Shown here one piece after another: positions 32,242-41,850 of a stretch of 64,000 bases of DNA. The stretch covers positions 60,787,087-60,851,086 of the forward strand of contig CM046832.1 in NCBI GenBank assembly GCA_025618425.1, in the 5' to 3' direction. The notes beneath the pieces were generated by a model. That model was not told the origin of the DNA. It ran no database searches and worked only from the letters and a program-made list of their open reading frames with translations. A program made the position numbers and the translations under genes. Every line of letters starts with the position of its first letter. The stretch's first letter is position 1. This DNA is from Heliocidaris tuberculata. Taxonomy: Eukaryota > Echinodermata > Echinoidea > Camarodonta > Echinometridae.

Positions 32242-34395
32242 CAGGGTTTGGCCCCAGTGCCCCCAAAAGGAACCCCAAGTCGGGTAGATTTCAACCCATC
32301 TGACACATATGCGCCAAACTTTGTCAGAAAGAAGTTGTATGAATATACATTACTAAAACACCAAAACTGACAACATTTTCCGTCGGGATGGGTTGTCAGA
32401 CGGCCCTATAAATTGGGGGAAAAATTTCCCCTTAATGCCATGGACCAAATTTTGAAGAGGTATAGGTGTACATTACAAAAATATAAAAACTGACAAAATT
32501 TTCCAACGGGGAAAGGGGTGTAATAGACAAAACACCAATGTGCCCCTAAACCAAGCTTTGCTGCCCAAAATGCTCTGAAAGTAAAAAAAAAAAAAAAATT
32601 GACATTACACCTTTATAACTCCAAAGTGTCTTATTTAATTCAGATTTAATTCAATTTTACATAGTACAATCAGAGGCGCTCCCGAAGGGGGGGGGGGAGG
32701 GGCACAATGTCCGCACTTTTTCAAATACCCCCAAAGTGCCCTTTTTATTTCTGAAAATCCCCCTTTCTCTTTGATAAGTGCCCATTTTACTACTGAAATT
32801 TCCCCTTATCCTTTTTAATAAGCGCCCTTGCCCCCTTCTGAAAAGTGCCAACCTTTCTCCTGATGATAAGTGCCCCTTGTTAAAGCTGATAATGGTCTCC
32901 TTATCTCTCTAATAAGTGCCATTTTCTCCTTCTGATAAGTGCAATTTTACTTCGGATAGGTACCTTTTTTCCCCCCTTTCTAATAAGTGCCCTTTTCCCC
33001 GTCTGATAAGCGCCCCTTTTCAAATTTAATAATTATCCCCTTTTCTCTCTAATATGTGTTTTTTTCTCCTTTGATAAGTACATTTTTACCTCTGATATGT
33101 GCCCCATTTTCCCTTCTGATAGATGCCCCATTTCAAATCTGACAAGTGCCCCCTCTTTACCTCTGAAAAGTACCCCTTTTACTATCTATGTGCTCTTTTC
33201 TGCTTATCATAAGTGCCCCTTTTCACCTCTTATAGATGCCTGTTTCCACCTCTGATAAGCGCCCTTTCCTCTTCTGATAAGTGCCCCCTCATACCTATAT
33301 TTCCCAATTCCCACTGTTTCTTACAGTGCACCCCCCGGCCCCTTTCAAAGACTTTCCGCCGCCCCTGAATACAATCTTGAGTATTGTAACTTTCTTGTGT
33401 TGAATTTCAAATGATCATTTCAATAACAAGTTATTAAATTGTGGAAATTGTATTGCTTTCACAAAAGTTAAGCTGTCAAATGATATTGTCAGGATTATGT
33501 AAACACACCCATTGTCCATCTGCACCTGTTTGACAAGACATAATTGAGGAGCTTGCTAAGTATCTGGGCTATGTGGCTGCCATACTGAAATCTACCATTC
33601 ATGTATTAATTACACCATGCAAGCTGTCTATTATGCCCATCGATCTCTGGTAGAGATCGATGATTATGCCTTGTCAAACAGGCCCAGATGGACAATGGGT
33701 GTGTTTACATAATTCTGACAATATCATTTGACTATTTTTGAGAGTAACTTATTATTGAAATGATAATTTGACACCAAATTGCACCCCAAGAAAGTTACAG
33801 TACATTTACTCAAGATTGTTCTAAGTAAATTTGACCTGAATCAAATGAGACACTTCGGAGTTATTAAGGTTGTAATGCCAAAAAATGTTTTTTCTCTACA
33901 TCCAGAGAATTTTGGGCAGCAAAGCTTGGTTTAGGGGCACTTTGGTATTTTTTCAGGGCGTGTTACAATCCTTTCCCGATGGAAATTTTTGCAGTTTTTA
34001 TATTTTTGTAATGTACACCCATATTTCTTCCTTCTGACAAAATTTGGCCCATGGGCCTTGAGGGGAATATTTTACCTCAATTTTTAGGGGCCGTACGTCT
34101 GACAACGTACCCATTCCGACGGAAAATTTTGTCAGTTTTTATGTTTTGTTAATGTATAGTCATACCACTTCCTTCTGAAAAAAAATTTGCGCATAATTAT
34201 GTGTTAGATGGGTCGAATTCGGCCAGACTTGGAAGGCCCTTGTGGGGGGGGGGGGGGGGGGGGGGCTCTGGGGGCCAAACCCGGCGGCTTTGTTCAGGTT
34301 GACAAACTTTTTGTGAATGGCATGGATGATCTAAATAACTTTAAGGGGTCAAATCTCATATGTAAAATGGGGTGACTATTTCGGGACAGGGTCCC
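32242..34395. mobile_element. giant foldback element, copy 2, left end truncated, split by a hAT insertion
   Basis: Same arms as 17063-18598 (for example AATTTTGTCAGTTTT and GGTCAAATCTCATATGTAAA) but missing the outer part of the left arm. It is interrupted at 32671-33367 by a hAT-like element. The loop reads as the reverse complement of the copy-1 loop, so this copy is inserted in the other orientation. A G24 run lies at about 34243. Confidence 0.88.
32671..33367. mobile_element. 697-bp hAT-like insertion filled with a TGATAAGTGCCCC minisatellite
   Basis: Ends CAGAGGCGCTCCCG and CGGCGCCCCTG-type sequence (right end GCCGCCCCTG), flanked by 8-mers AGTACAAT and AATACAAT (7 of 8). Copy 1 of the host foldback shows the empty site at about 17611. 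The interior is more than 20 degenerate copies of a word like CTGATAAGTGCCCCTTTT. Confidence 0.88.
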
Positions 34396-34446
34396 TGACT
34401 ATTGAGCAAAGTGTGCAATATGATAATTAAATAATGAGGTACGTTA

Positions 34447-34876
34447 AGGCCACCGCACACCTATAACGATCGGTCTGTGATCCGCTTTGTGAAATAAATC
34501 GACATGGCATTAAATATTGGCATTGTAACAAATGAAATCTACCCTATTCAGGTTCTGAAAAGTAATATGAATACTAAACACCGGACTAAACATAGGGTTT
34601 GGGTGAGCTGTCAGCTCTCTACAGGGAATAAGGGCAAAATTAGTTTCAAATCGTATTCAGTCGTACGATTTTTGTGACGTCACTCCGACTCTGAGCCGAT
34701 TTGGCCATTCCACTGACTAGAAAACTCGGCAAAGGCCGTATTATCGATTTTACGATCTGTATGATCATTCAGGCCCTAAATAAAAAATGTTTTTCGTTTT
34801 CAAAATTAATGTCAAATGTTATTGTATTTTCTTCTGAAATCGGATCGCAGACCGATCGTAAGGTGTGCGGTGGCCT
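34447..34876. mobile_element. 430-bp TIR MITE with TTA/TTAA flanks
   Basis: Ends AGGCCACCGCACACCT and the inverse AGGTGTGCGGTGGCCT, extended by CGATCGGTCTG-GATCCG. TTA flanks both sides. TTA would fit PIF/Harbinger; reading it as TTAA with one lost A would fit Kolobok or piggyBac. Confidence 0.85.
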
Positions 34877-35319
34877 TTAATGGCGACATCTCCGCCTTCC
34901 AAAAAATCTCTGTGATGACTGCGCGCGCAGCAGATCATCAATGTACCTAATCTCGAGAATGCATCGAGTCTTGCGCAACAATTAAATTGCAGTGTTGTTT
35001 TTGTAGGCCGAGTCGAGTGCGAGTGTTTTTACGAAAAGTACATAGGCTATAGCGCGGTAGATCTCTCGGACAGAGCCAAAGCAAAGACTTTTAATAGTAT
35101 CAAGACAGATTACTCTCACCTACTTCCGTAGTACATTCGGCAGGCGTAAATTGTTGTGTTAAAAAAGACTCGGAAAAATACGTTCGCCATATAACACGTG
35201 AAAAGATGTCTCTTTTTTTCTTGATATTTCATATCTTACTCTATCTTTTTCAAGTCCGATTTTTGCACGAGAGAAAGGATGGATAGTTCAAAAAACATTT
35301 CTTGAACCTTTATTGTCAA
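34877..35319. other. unannotated stretch
   Basis: Nothing recognised apart from short AT-rich runs. Confidence 0.35.
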
Positions 35320-36515
35320 TAAATGCCACTATGAATCCCCGGGATCATGCCTGCTTTTTGACAGAGTCATCTTCCATAGGGTTAACACGTGAAAACATAG
35401 ATTTTAAGAATGATTATAGTTCCTCTAGTATTTTCTAGAATTTAGTGTAAATGTGGCTTATATGTAATTTGAGACTCTGAAAAAGCTTAATGAAGGCTCA
35501 AAAAGTGGAAGGGACCCCGCATAAATCCACGGGAATATGCATGCTTTTGGCCTTCCAGCTCCCATAGGTTAACACGCAAAAATAGGGATTTTTGAATGAT
35601 TATAATTCCCCCAGAATTAAATTAAAATTTTGAAAAATGTGACTTAAATAAAATTTAAAGCTCTGAAAATGTATAATTAAGACTCAACTAGTCGAATAGA
35701 CCCTGCATAAATCCCAGGGAATATGCATGCTTTTGACTCCAAAAAAGTCTCGCCTGCCATAGGTTTACACGCGAAAACAAGGAATTTTAGGATGACTATA
35801 ATTCCCATAGTTTTTATTTGAAAATATAAAAAAAATGTGATTTTCATGTAAATTGAGGCTTTGAAAAAGCTTAGTGAAGGCTCAAAAAATTGAAAAGACC
35901 CCACATAAATCCCGGGGAATATGCATGCTTTTGACCAAAAAAGTCTCGCCTGCCATAGGTTTACACGCGAAAACAAAGAATTTTAGGATGATTATAATTC
36001 CCTTTGTTTTTATTTGAAAATATAAAAAACGTGATTTACATGAAATTTAAAGCTCTGAAAAAGTATAATTAAGGCTCGATGAGTCCAGTAAACCCCGCAT
36101 AAATCCCCGGGAATATGCATGCTTTTGGCCTTCCAGCTCACATAGGTTAACACATGAAAATAGGGATTTTGAAATGATTTTAAATCCCCTAGTATTTATT
36201 TGAAATTATGAAAAATGTAATTTACATGAAATTTAAAGCTATGAAAGGGTATAATTAAGGCTCGATGAGTCCAATAAACCCCGCATAAATCCCCGGGAAT
36301 ATGCATGCTTTTGGCCTTCCAGCTCCCATAGGTTTACACATGAAAACAGGGATTTTGAAACGATTTTAATTCCCGGCTAGTATTTATTTAAAATTATGAA
36401 TAATGTGATTTACATGAAATTTAAAGCTCTGAAGAGATATAATTAAGGCTCGATGAGTCCAATAAACCCCCCATAAATCCCCGGGAATATGCATGCTTTT
36501 GATCCAAAAAAATAA
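35320..36515 (+). repeat. tandem array, about 187-195-bp unit, 6-7 copies
   Basis: The landmark GGGAATATGCATGCTTTTG recurs at about 35526, 35713, 35912, 36107, 36295 and 36482, with a diverged copy near 35340. Each unit also has CATAGGTTTACACG, TAGGATTATAATTCCC-like sequence and TTTAAAGCTCTGAAAA. Adjacent copies are more alike toward the right. No ORF of note. Confidence 0.92.
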
Positions 36516-36519
36516 TTTG

Positions 36520-37060
36520 GCTTCAGCCAACGAGACCGACAGCCCCGAGAGACCGACAATGTAGTGGGAGGGGGCTTCTGAACCCTATTATGGATATGAG
36601 TCTGACACTGACAGTTCATGACAGGGGCGACTGCAGGATGTAGTAAAAAAAAAAAAAAAAAGGGAGGCACAAATGCTTGAACTGCTTGAAGGGAGATTCG
36701 TTGTTTTTTTCTTCTCGCCAGCCCTCCAAAAGTCGCTCAGTGGGGGGGGGGGAGGGGAGGGGGAGGGGGGGGGGTGAGGGGGAGGGGTGAGGGGCGAGGA
36801 TGGAGGGGGAGGGGGAGGGGGAGGGGTGAGGGGGGAGGGGAAGGGGAGGGGGAGATATTTTTTTTGCCAGCCCTCCAAAAATTGCTCAGGGGGGTATCAG
36901 ATTTTATGGGGTCCAGTTTTCCTCCATAATTTTCTGACAAGCAAAAAATCATCAGATGCCTTCTGAATTTTTGGACAAGCAAGGAAAAAAAGTTATCACA
37001 TTTTTCATGTTCTTTCTGTGCTGGGGGGGGGGGGCACACATTTCCTTTCATTCGATGTGT
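36520..37060. repeat. G-rich purine tract and flanking low-complexity sequence
   Basis: About 36740-36855 is almost entirely GGGGAGG/GGGGTGAGG, a strong G-quadruplex candidate on the plus strand. Poly-A (36641) and G11 (37023) runs flank it. The proline-rich minus-strand frames are artefacts of this tract. Confidence 0.85.
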
Positions 37061-38509
37061 AACTAAGGTATGTCAGATTTGGTTTTGGCTGGCACGTAGG
37101 GGCACGTGCATTCCTGGATATGCCACCAATAAAAATAAGAGAATCTTGGATACGCCATTCTTAATCAATCTTTATATTTTATATAAGGAATTGCTCGCAC
37201 GCAATCTCATTTTAATAAAGCCTTTTCTGTCTTGACTTTTAACAGATTAAGGCCAATAAATTTACATTATAGGTCTATAATCCTTATAATTTGCATAAAT
37301 CATGATATCAAATGAAATATTCTGATTTAGAAAAATAAAGATAGCATTTTATTTATTTTTAAAAATACTTTTCTCGACATTCCCGTCAGATATCGCAGTG
37401 TTTGCTCATATAGAGCTTAATATCAGGGAACATGTTTGGACCACCCCCCCCCCCCCATCACATAAATATTAATAGAGATTTCACAGCAAATAACTTTAAC
37501 AAAAATACAAACATCTCTCCTAGCTCCCCCTCCCAACTCTCTCCCTCTCCTCCCTGGTGCACTTAGAGTTGATTCCTATCTGTTTTGGGACATAAGTTTG
37601 TATTCGAAGGGACAATATCAAGGTTATGCATGCCCATTACGGCTTTACCAAAAGCGATCGATGCACAGAAAAAGAAGAAAAATAAAGAAAATAAAAAAAA
37701 TAAAAACATCTTGATAAAGACTGTAACCTTTCCCTCTCGGCGATCGGTATGTACCCAAAGACAAATTAAAACCACAATATATACGCGTGCTTTATTTTGG
37801 GACTGAGCACTCTTCGTATTTACACTCTTTGGCCAAAGACTAAACTCTTTGACAGAGCTGGTTAGAGCGGAAGAGGAAAAATGAATCATCTTTATCCCTT
37901 GAAAATAGGGTCTGCTATTGTTCTCAACACCAAGCCATCCTCAGATTTATATGTAGAGTTTGATGGAAGTAAGTAATCTTCGCTTTATTTAGATAATGTA
38001 TAATTTCTCTGTTCATCAAAAACAAAAACAAAAACACACGTGAATTTAAATTTAATTACTCTGCCACTGTGAATTTACTAACACCAGATTGAACGTATGG
38101 GCCCACTTATACATTTAAAAGCTTATCTGAAGATAACCTTGTAATCCAGACTAGCTTTTATGGGTGAATAGGCTTCAATAGCTTTTGTGTGTATTATTAG
38201 CAGGCCTTTTTCCATTCTAGACAATTCATACATGAGAGGAAAATAATTATTTCAAATTTCACTATCAATTCTGAATCCCCAAATTTGTGGCACAGTAAGA
38301 CTAAGAGAAGATTGAAGAGTCCCTGAATCAGGTAATCTAGCAAATTTAAGAAAATTAGATCTTGCTTAGAGCAATTTTGTTGTCTGTTTGTGACTGCTGC
38401 AAAAGTGAATGTTGGACACAGTCCCACATAGGCAAGGCCCACATGTAGAGAGTAGAACAAACAATGGATCCTTTTTATAGTGCTTGCCTTGAGTTGGGGT
38501 AAGATATAG
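37061..38509. other. unannotated intergenic stretch
   Basis: AT-rich, with a C14 run at 37444 and an A-rich patch near 37670-37705. No gene evidence. Confidence 0.4.
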
Positions 38510-38516
38510 AAATAGC

Positions 38517-38590
38517 CATCTGGACTCTGGTATTACGAAGTCTGTAATAAAACCAGAGTCCAGAGTGCGAGGTTAATATATTAACCTCGC
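38517..38590. repeat. two adjacent hairpins
   Basis: TCTGGACTCTGG and CCAGAGTCCAGA form one hairpin; GCGAGGTTAATATATTAACC with GC forms a second, loop-free one. Confidence 0.8.
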
Positions 38591-38624
38591 ATAAGTGTGA
38601 GTGTAATAAAACTGACGTTTGTCA

Positions 38625-38700
38625 ACCTTCCCCATAGACCAAAAATTCTGTCTCTCGTTCATTAGCCTCTTATTATTTTGACAGGGTCGGTTATGTCAGA
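38625..38700. repeat. inverted repeat partner 1 (with 40104-40172)
   Basis: GACCAAAAATTCTGTCTCTC through TTATTATTTTGACAGGGTCGG is present here and inverted at 40104-40172 with one or two changes. It encloses the candidate exons at 39221-39884. Confidence 0.85.
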
Positions 38701-39080
38701 GAAACGTTCCTATAGATCACTTGTGTGTCTGAACCACTCAGCCCCACTTGAAACTATGCAGCTGTAGCTCCAACTTGTTGTAATATATCCAGCCAAAATA
38801 CCAGATCAAAAGAGTGAAACTCAGAATATTATAGTCAAGGATTGTAATTCCGAACAGATTGTATTACCGAACGTGTACAGTTAAGTGCCTAAAATGGGTT
38901 TTCATACGTGTGGGATTACGCGTATGAAAACCACACTATTGAACGAAACAAAGGTTGTGCCTTTTTCCCATAGGTTTCACACGTTCGGAAATACAGTACC
39001 TTTTTCAAGGGACCAAAACGCCGCGTCGTTGGGAAGGGGTTCACTCGGAAGGGAATATCATATTAAATCTACGTTGTCTT

Positions 39081-39220
39081 ATTAAAATTCCATCAACTTC
39101 TTTTTCTGTAGGACTTTGAGCATTCATTATGTAAGTTTGACAGATATTCGTTTGATATTTTATTTGCTATCATTGATTTTCTGAAAAGTGTTCGGACACT
39201 GGATCAACCACCATACTTAC
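39081..39220 (-). repeat. intron segment present twice (also at 39470-39581)
   Basis: About 120 bp beginning TTCTTTTTCTGTAGGACTTT and ending near CCACCATAC occurs at both places in direct orientation. On the minus strand it is the start of the intron after the candidate exon at 39221-39261. Confidence 0.8.
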
Positions 39221-39261
39221 CAGCAAGTTGTCAGTGAAAGTCCCTCTTGTTTGGTGACCAG
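39221..39261 (-). CDS. candidate small exon of an unrecognised gene
   Basis: A 41-nt segment on the minus strand between the acceptor GTGGTTTTAG and the strong donor TGCTG|GTAAGTATGG. Read in phase after the exon at 39780-39884 it gives L-V-T-K-Q-E-G-L-S-L-T-T-C-W. Support is splice signals plus the open frame only; no homologue is recognised. Confidence 0.35.
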
Positions 39262-39581
39262 CTAAAACCACTGATTCAGAGAATATGGAATTTTAAGCAT
39301 TAAATTTTGTGTTCATTCTATTTTTCTGCTGAGACGAACTGATCCTTCTGTACTGCTGCCCTCTCTGTGTTTGTTTATTATTGCTGGCAGTAGTACAGCA
39401 GTAGAGGGCAGCCTTTATGTGTGTTTCACCATGTCCATAATGCTTTGGTTTTCGAATTGCACCAACTTCTTTTTCTGTAGGACTTTAAGCATTATGTAAG
39501 TTTGACAGATATTCATTGGATATTTTATTTGCTATCGTTGATTTTCTGAAAAGTGTTCGGAAATAGGATCCACTACCATAC

Positions 39582-39641
39582 GTAGACTAGAACGGGTGCG
39601 ATGTCATCTTCATTCCTGTGCAGTGGGAACAGTTTGAATAC
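39582..39641 (-). pseudogene. broken copy of the exon at 39780-39884
   Basis: Encodes the same F-K-L-F-P-L-H-R-N-E-D-D-I-A-P with Ile to Val, then runs into intron-like sequence that resembles the intron after 39221 and meets a stop. The other end is joined to a 75-bp fragment of the giant foldback (39642-39716). Confidence 0.6.
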
Positions 39642-39716
39642 GGGCAGCAAAGCTTGGTTTAGGGGCACTTTGGTATTTTTTCAGGGGTGTGTTACAATCC
39701 CTTCCCGATGGAATCA
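39642..39716 (-). mobile_element. fragment of the giant foldback element
   Basis: GGGCAGCAAAGCTTGGTTTA through CCCTTCCCGATGGA matches an arm segment at about 18150-18220 and 33916-33985. Confidence 0.9.
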
Positions 39717-39779
39717 ATGTGTACGAGTTCGTAATGAATTCATCACATTTTTTCCCTTCATAATAATTTTCTCTTGTAC

Positions 39780-39884
39780 GTAGACTAGAATGGGTGCGAT
39801 GTCATCTTCATTCCTGTGCAGTGGGAACAGTTTGAATATGGCTGCAAGATTTTCAAATGGAGAATAACTTGAACCCTGAAATAC
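39780..39884 (-). CDS. candidate exon of an unrecognised gene
   Basis: A 105-nt, 35-codon segment on the minus strand after the acceptor CTCCTTTTTCAG, ending at GTCTAC|GTACAAG. Product: VFQGSSYSPFENLAAIFKLF, then PLHRNEDDIAPILVY. The composition looks like a real helix-rich protein segment and its copy at 39582 keeps the reading frame. The family is not recognised. A possible noncoding 5' exon lies on the same strand ending at 43086 with the donor AAG|GTAAGT. Confidence 0.45.
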
Positions 39885-40103
39885 CTGAAAAAGGAGCATT
39901 ACAAGGAATAAAATAGTCAAATTGGTATGTGAACAGATTCGTGAATGTATAGAGCCTAGGCCTAATCTATTCAATTTTTTGATATATATTAAAAAATTAA
40001 AATACAAGCATTTTTACAACTACATACCGGCTACACGTCGGTGTGTAGACAGTTTGCACAGCAGAGTGGTGCTGTAGGAGTGTTTCTTCTCTAAGTGAAT
40101 AGC

Positions 40104-40172
40104 CGACCCTGTCAAAATAATAAGAGGCGAATGAACGAGAGACAGAATTTTTGGTCTACCTTCCCCATACAC
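40104..40172. repeat. inverted repeat partner 2 (with 38625-38700)
   Basis: CCGACCCTGTCAAAATAATA through GGTCTACCTTCCCC, the inverse of 38625-38700. Confidence 0.85.
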
Positions 40173-40270
40173 AGATGATACTCCATGTCGCCAGAACAAC
40201 ATGAACAATAGGGTGATTCATGGGGTGATTAACGTGATTTAATTTTAAGTCTGCTTGAGTTGAATACGGC

Positions 40271-40278
40271 TATATAAA
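40271..40278 (+). promoter_or_regulatory. TATA box-like site next to a TTAA element
   Basis: TATATAAA lies about 10 bp outside the left end of the 40287 element and about 210 bp before the acidic ORF at 40482. Confidence 0.35.
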
Positions 40279-40481
40279 ACTATTAAAGCCCCAATCGGAA
40301 GCCGTCAGGACTCAATTTTTTAAAACTTTCCCGAACTCCTCCTGAACGCTACATGAAACCGCTTGCAATTCATGACATGTATCGAAGGAGAGTTAAGCTC
40401 TGCCCCATTTCCATCGCTATTCATCAAGTGTATACAGCGCATATTTTTTCTGTACAAAAAGCCAAATTATCTACATCGAAT

Positions 40482-40718
40482 ATGACAGATCCTGAGTCAA
40501 TTCCTTTAGATTTGGAATTTGAAGCGGCAGAGCAGGAGTCCAGTTCTTCAGAAGATGAGGAATTTTCAGATGAGGACGAAGGAGAAATTGGTGAACTGAT
40601 CGAGGATGATCATCAGCAGCAGATTCTACCGTATCAGGAGGAACCTGAACCAAGGAACCCGGGCAGTGCCGGCGGAGACGAAGGGGGTGTTGGTGGTGGT
40701 CCAGCAAACATCCTATAA
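40482..40718 (+). CDS. acidic 78-residue ORF in the TTAA element
   Basis: The product begins MTDPESIPLDLEFEAAEQES and runs into S/E/D-rich sequence, then a QQQ patch and a Gly-rich end at TAA. The frame extends upstream to an ATG at 40353 (121 residues), but the basic upstream part looks unrelated; the inner ATG has A at -3. AATAAA at 40981 could terminate the transcript. Acidic N-termini of this kind occur on several transposon-borne proteins, so this may be the first exon or a truncated remnant; no domain is recognised. Confidence 0.45.
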   Translation: MTDPESIPLDLEFEAAEQESSSSEDEEFSDEDEGEIGELIEDDHQQQILPYQEEPEPRNPGSAGGDEGGVGGGPANIL

Positions 40719-40980
40719 CTATCAACAGGCAACACATGTGACAATTTCTGTTAGTTTTCGGAGGTCTTCTCTAAGAGTCTAAGCCTAAAACTAAGCTTCC
40801 CATTTCCAATACTAGTAATTAGTATTACCGCATTTTGAATGCGCGCTATGTATAGCGCTAAATGCATGCATATCATGAGTTTTACGTATAGCGCTGAGCT
40901 GCCCTGCTAGAACTTTAGAAGCCAATCGGTAAACCTTAGACTTAGTTTTAGAAAAGTGAAAAGTGACAGAGGTTGCTGTA

Positions 40981-40986
40981 AATAAA
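40981..40986 (+). terminator. possible poly(A) signal
   Basis: AATAAA about 260 bp after the acidic ORF. Confidence 0.35.
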
Positions 40987-41850
40987 CACAATTTTCTTTT
41001 TACTCCACTTTTGCCTCAGGAGCACGCCCAATGTCAGATGTTACATCTGAAGGGGTATTCCCGTTTTATGGACTAGATTAGGCTGGAACACTTTTTCTGA
41101 ACGTTAGGTCTAGATACTTTTTCCCGGGACCGGCGCTAGTGCACTTTGGTATCCATGTGGATAAAATAGGTTCTGCCACTTAAAATTCGACCAAACTTGC
41201 AGGGAACATTCTCAAATATCTTTCAAATCACTCACATAAATTTACACCAGATTGGATTACGGGAAGAGGTGATATTGGCTTCGAACTTCGATGTCGTCGC
41301 TCTATATAGGACAATGCACAGTCTGTATGCTGTGTACATCGCGAGATACTCTCTTTTAAAGTTAAACTGAAGTTTGCCACAACAAATCATGTTATTGTTA
41401 ATAATAATTGGGTCTAAAGTTCTAAACCCATCATTACCACATTAAAACAAATATATTTGAAAATAAAATGTTCTTGCCTACCTCTAAATCTGTAGAAAGA
41501 TTTAACTAGCTCGACCTAGTCTCAGATCAGTACGGTGTTTTTCCACATTATTGCCCACAGTCACAAACTACAGTACAGCCGAAGGTAGTTAGCAGTGCGC
41601 GCTGGTGGTGAAACTTGTTCACCGACGCGCGCGGCACTCTCCTTCGACTGACGTCACACGAAATCACGCATTTCGCCCAAGCATAGCTGGTATCGGAAAC
41701 CGAGGGAACGAGTTCAGAAAATCTTAATTTGGTTTCTTATGGTTCGATTTGACTTAATGGCAGTTTATTTATCATAATCCTCATGTAATTACCTTTCGAT
41801 TGATGTATAATTTGTCAGGATTTGGGTTTCCCATCGGAAAGGGGCTTTAA

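Larger units (their letters stand above)
40287..41846. mobile_element. 1.56-kb TTAA-flanked element carrying a small acidic ORF
   Basis: Ends AGCCCC and GGGGCT sit against TTAA on both sides (40283-40286 and 41847-41850), and a weaker inverse match (ATCGGAA, GTCAGGA) continues inward. TTAA targets suggest the piggyBac or Kolobok groups. The inside has an ORF (40482), AATAAA (40981), a strong hairpin at about 41598-41634 and TGACGTCA at 41650. The short exact terminal match keeps this tentative. Confidence 0.6.

Noticed and set aside
34243..34266. G24 run as a functional element
   Set aside because: Very long homopolymers may be assembly or sequencing length errors; only their placement near element ends was used as evidence.
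35320..36515. CRISPR-like regularly spaced repeats
   Set aside because: Eukaryotic context; the units are contiguous 187-bp repeats without unique spacers.
36588..37051. Proline-rich minus-strand frames
   Set aside because: Artefact of the GGGGAGG tract.
37850..37890. tRNA- or SINE-like A box (GCTGGTTAGAGCGGAAG)
   Set aside because: No B box or cloverleaf found downstream.
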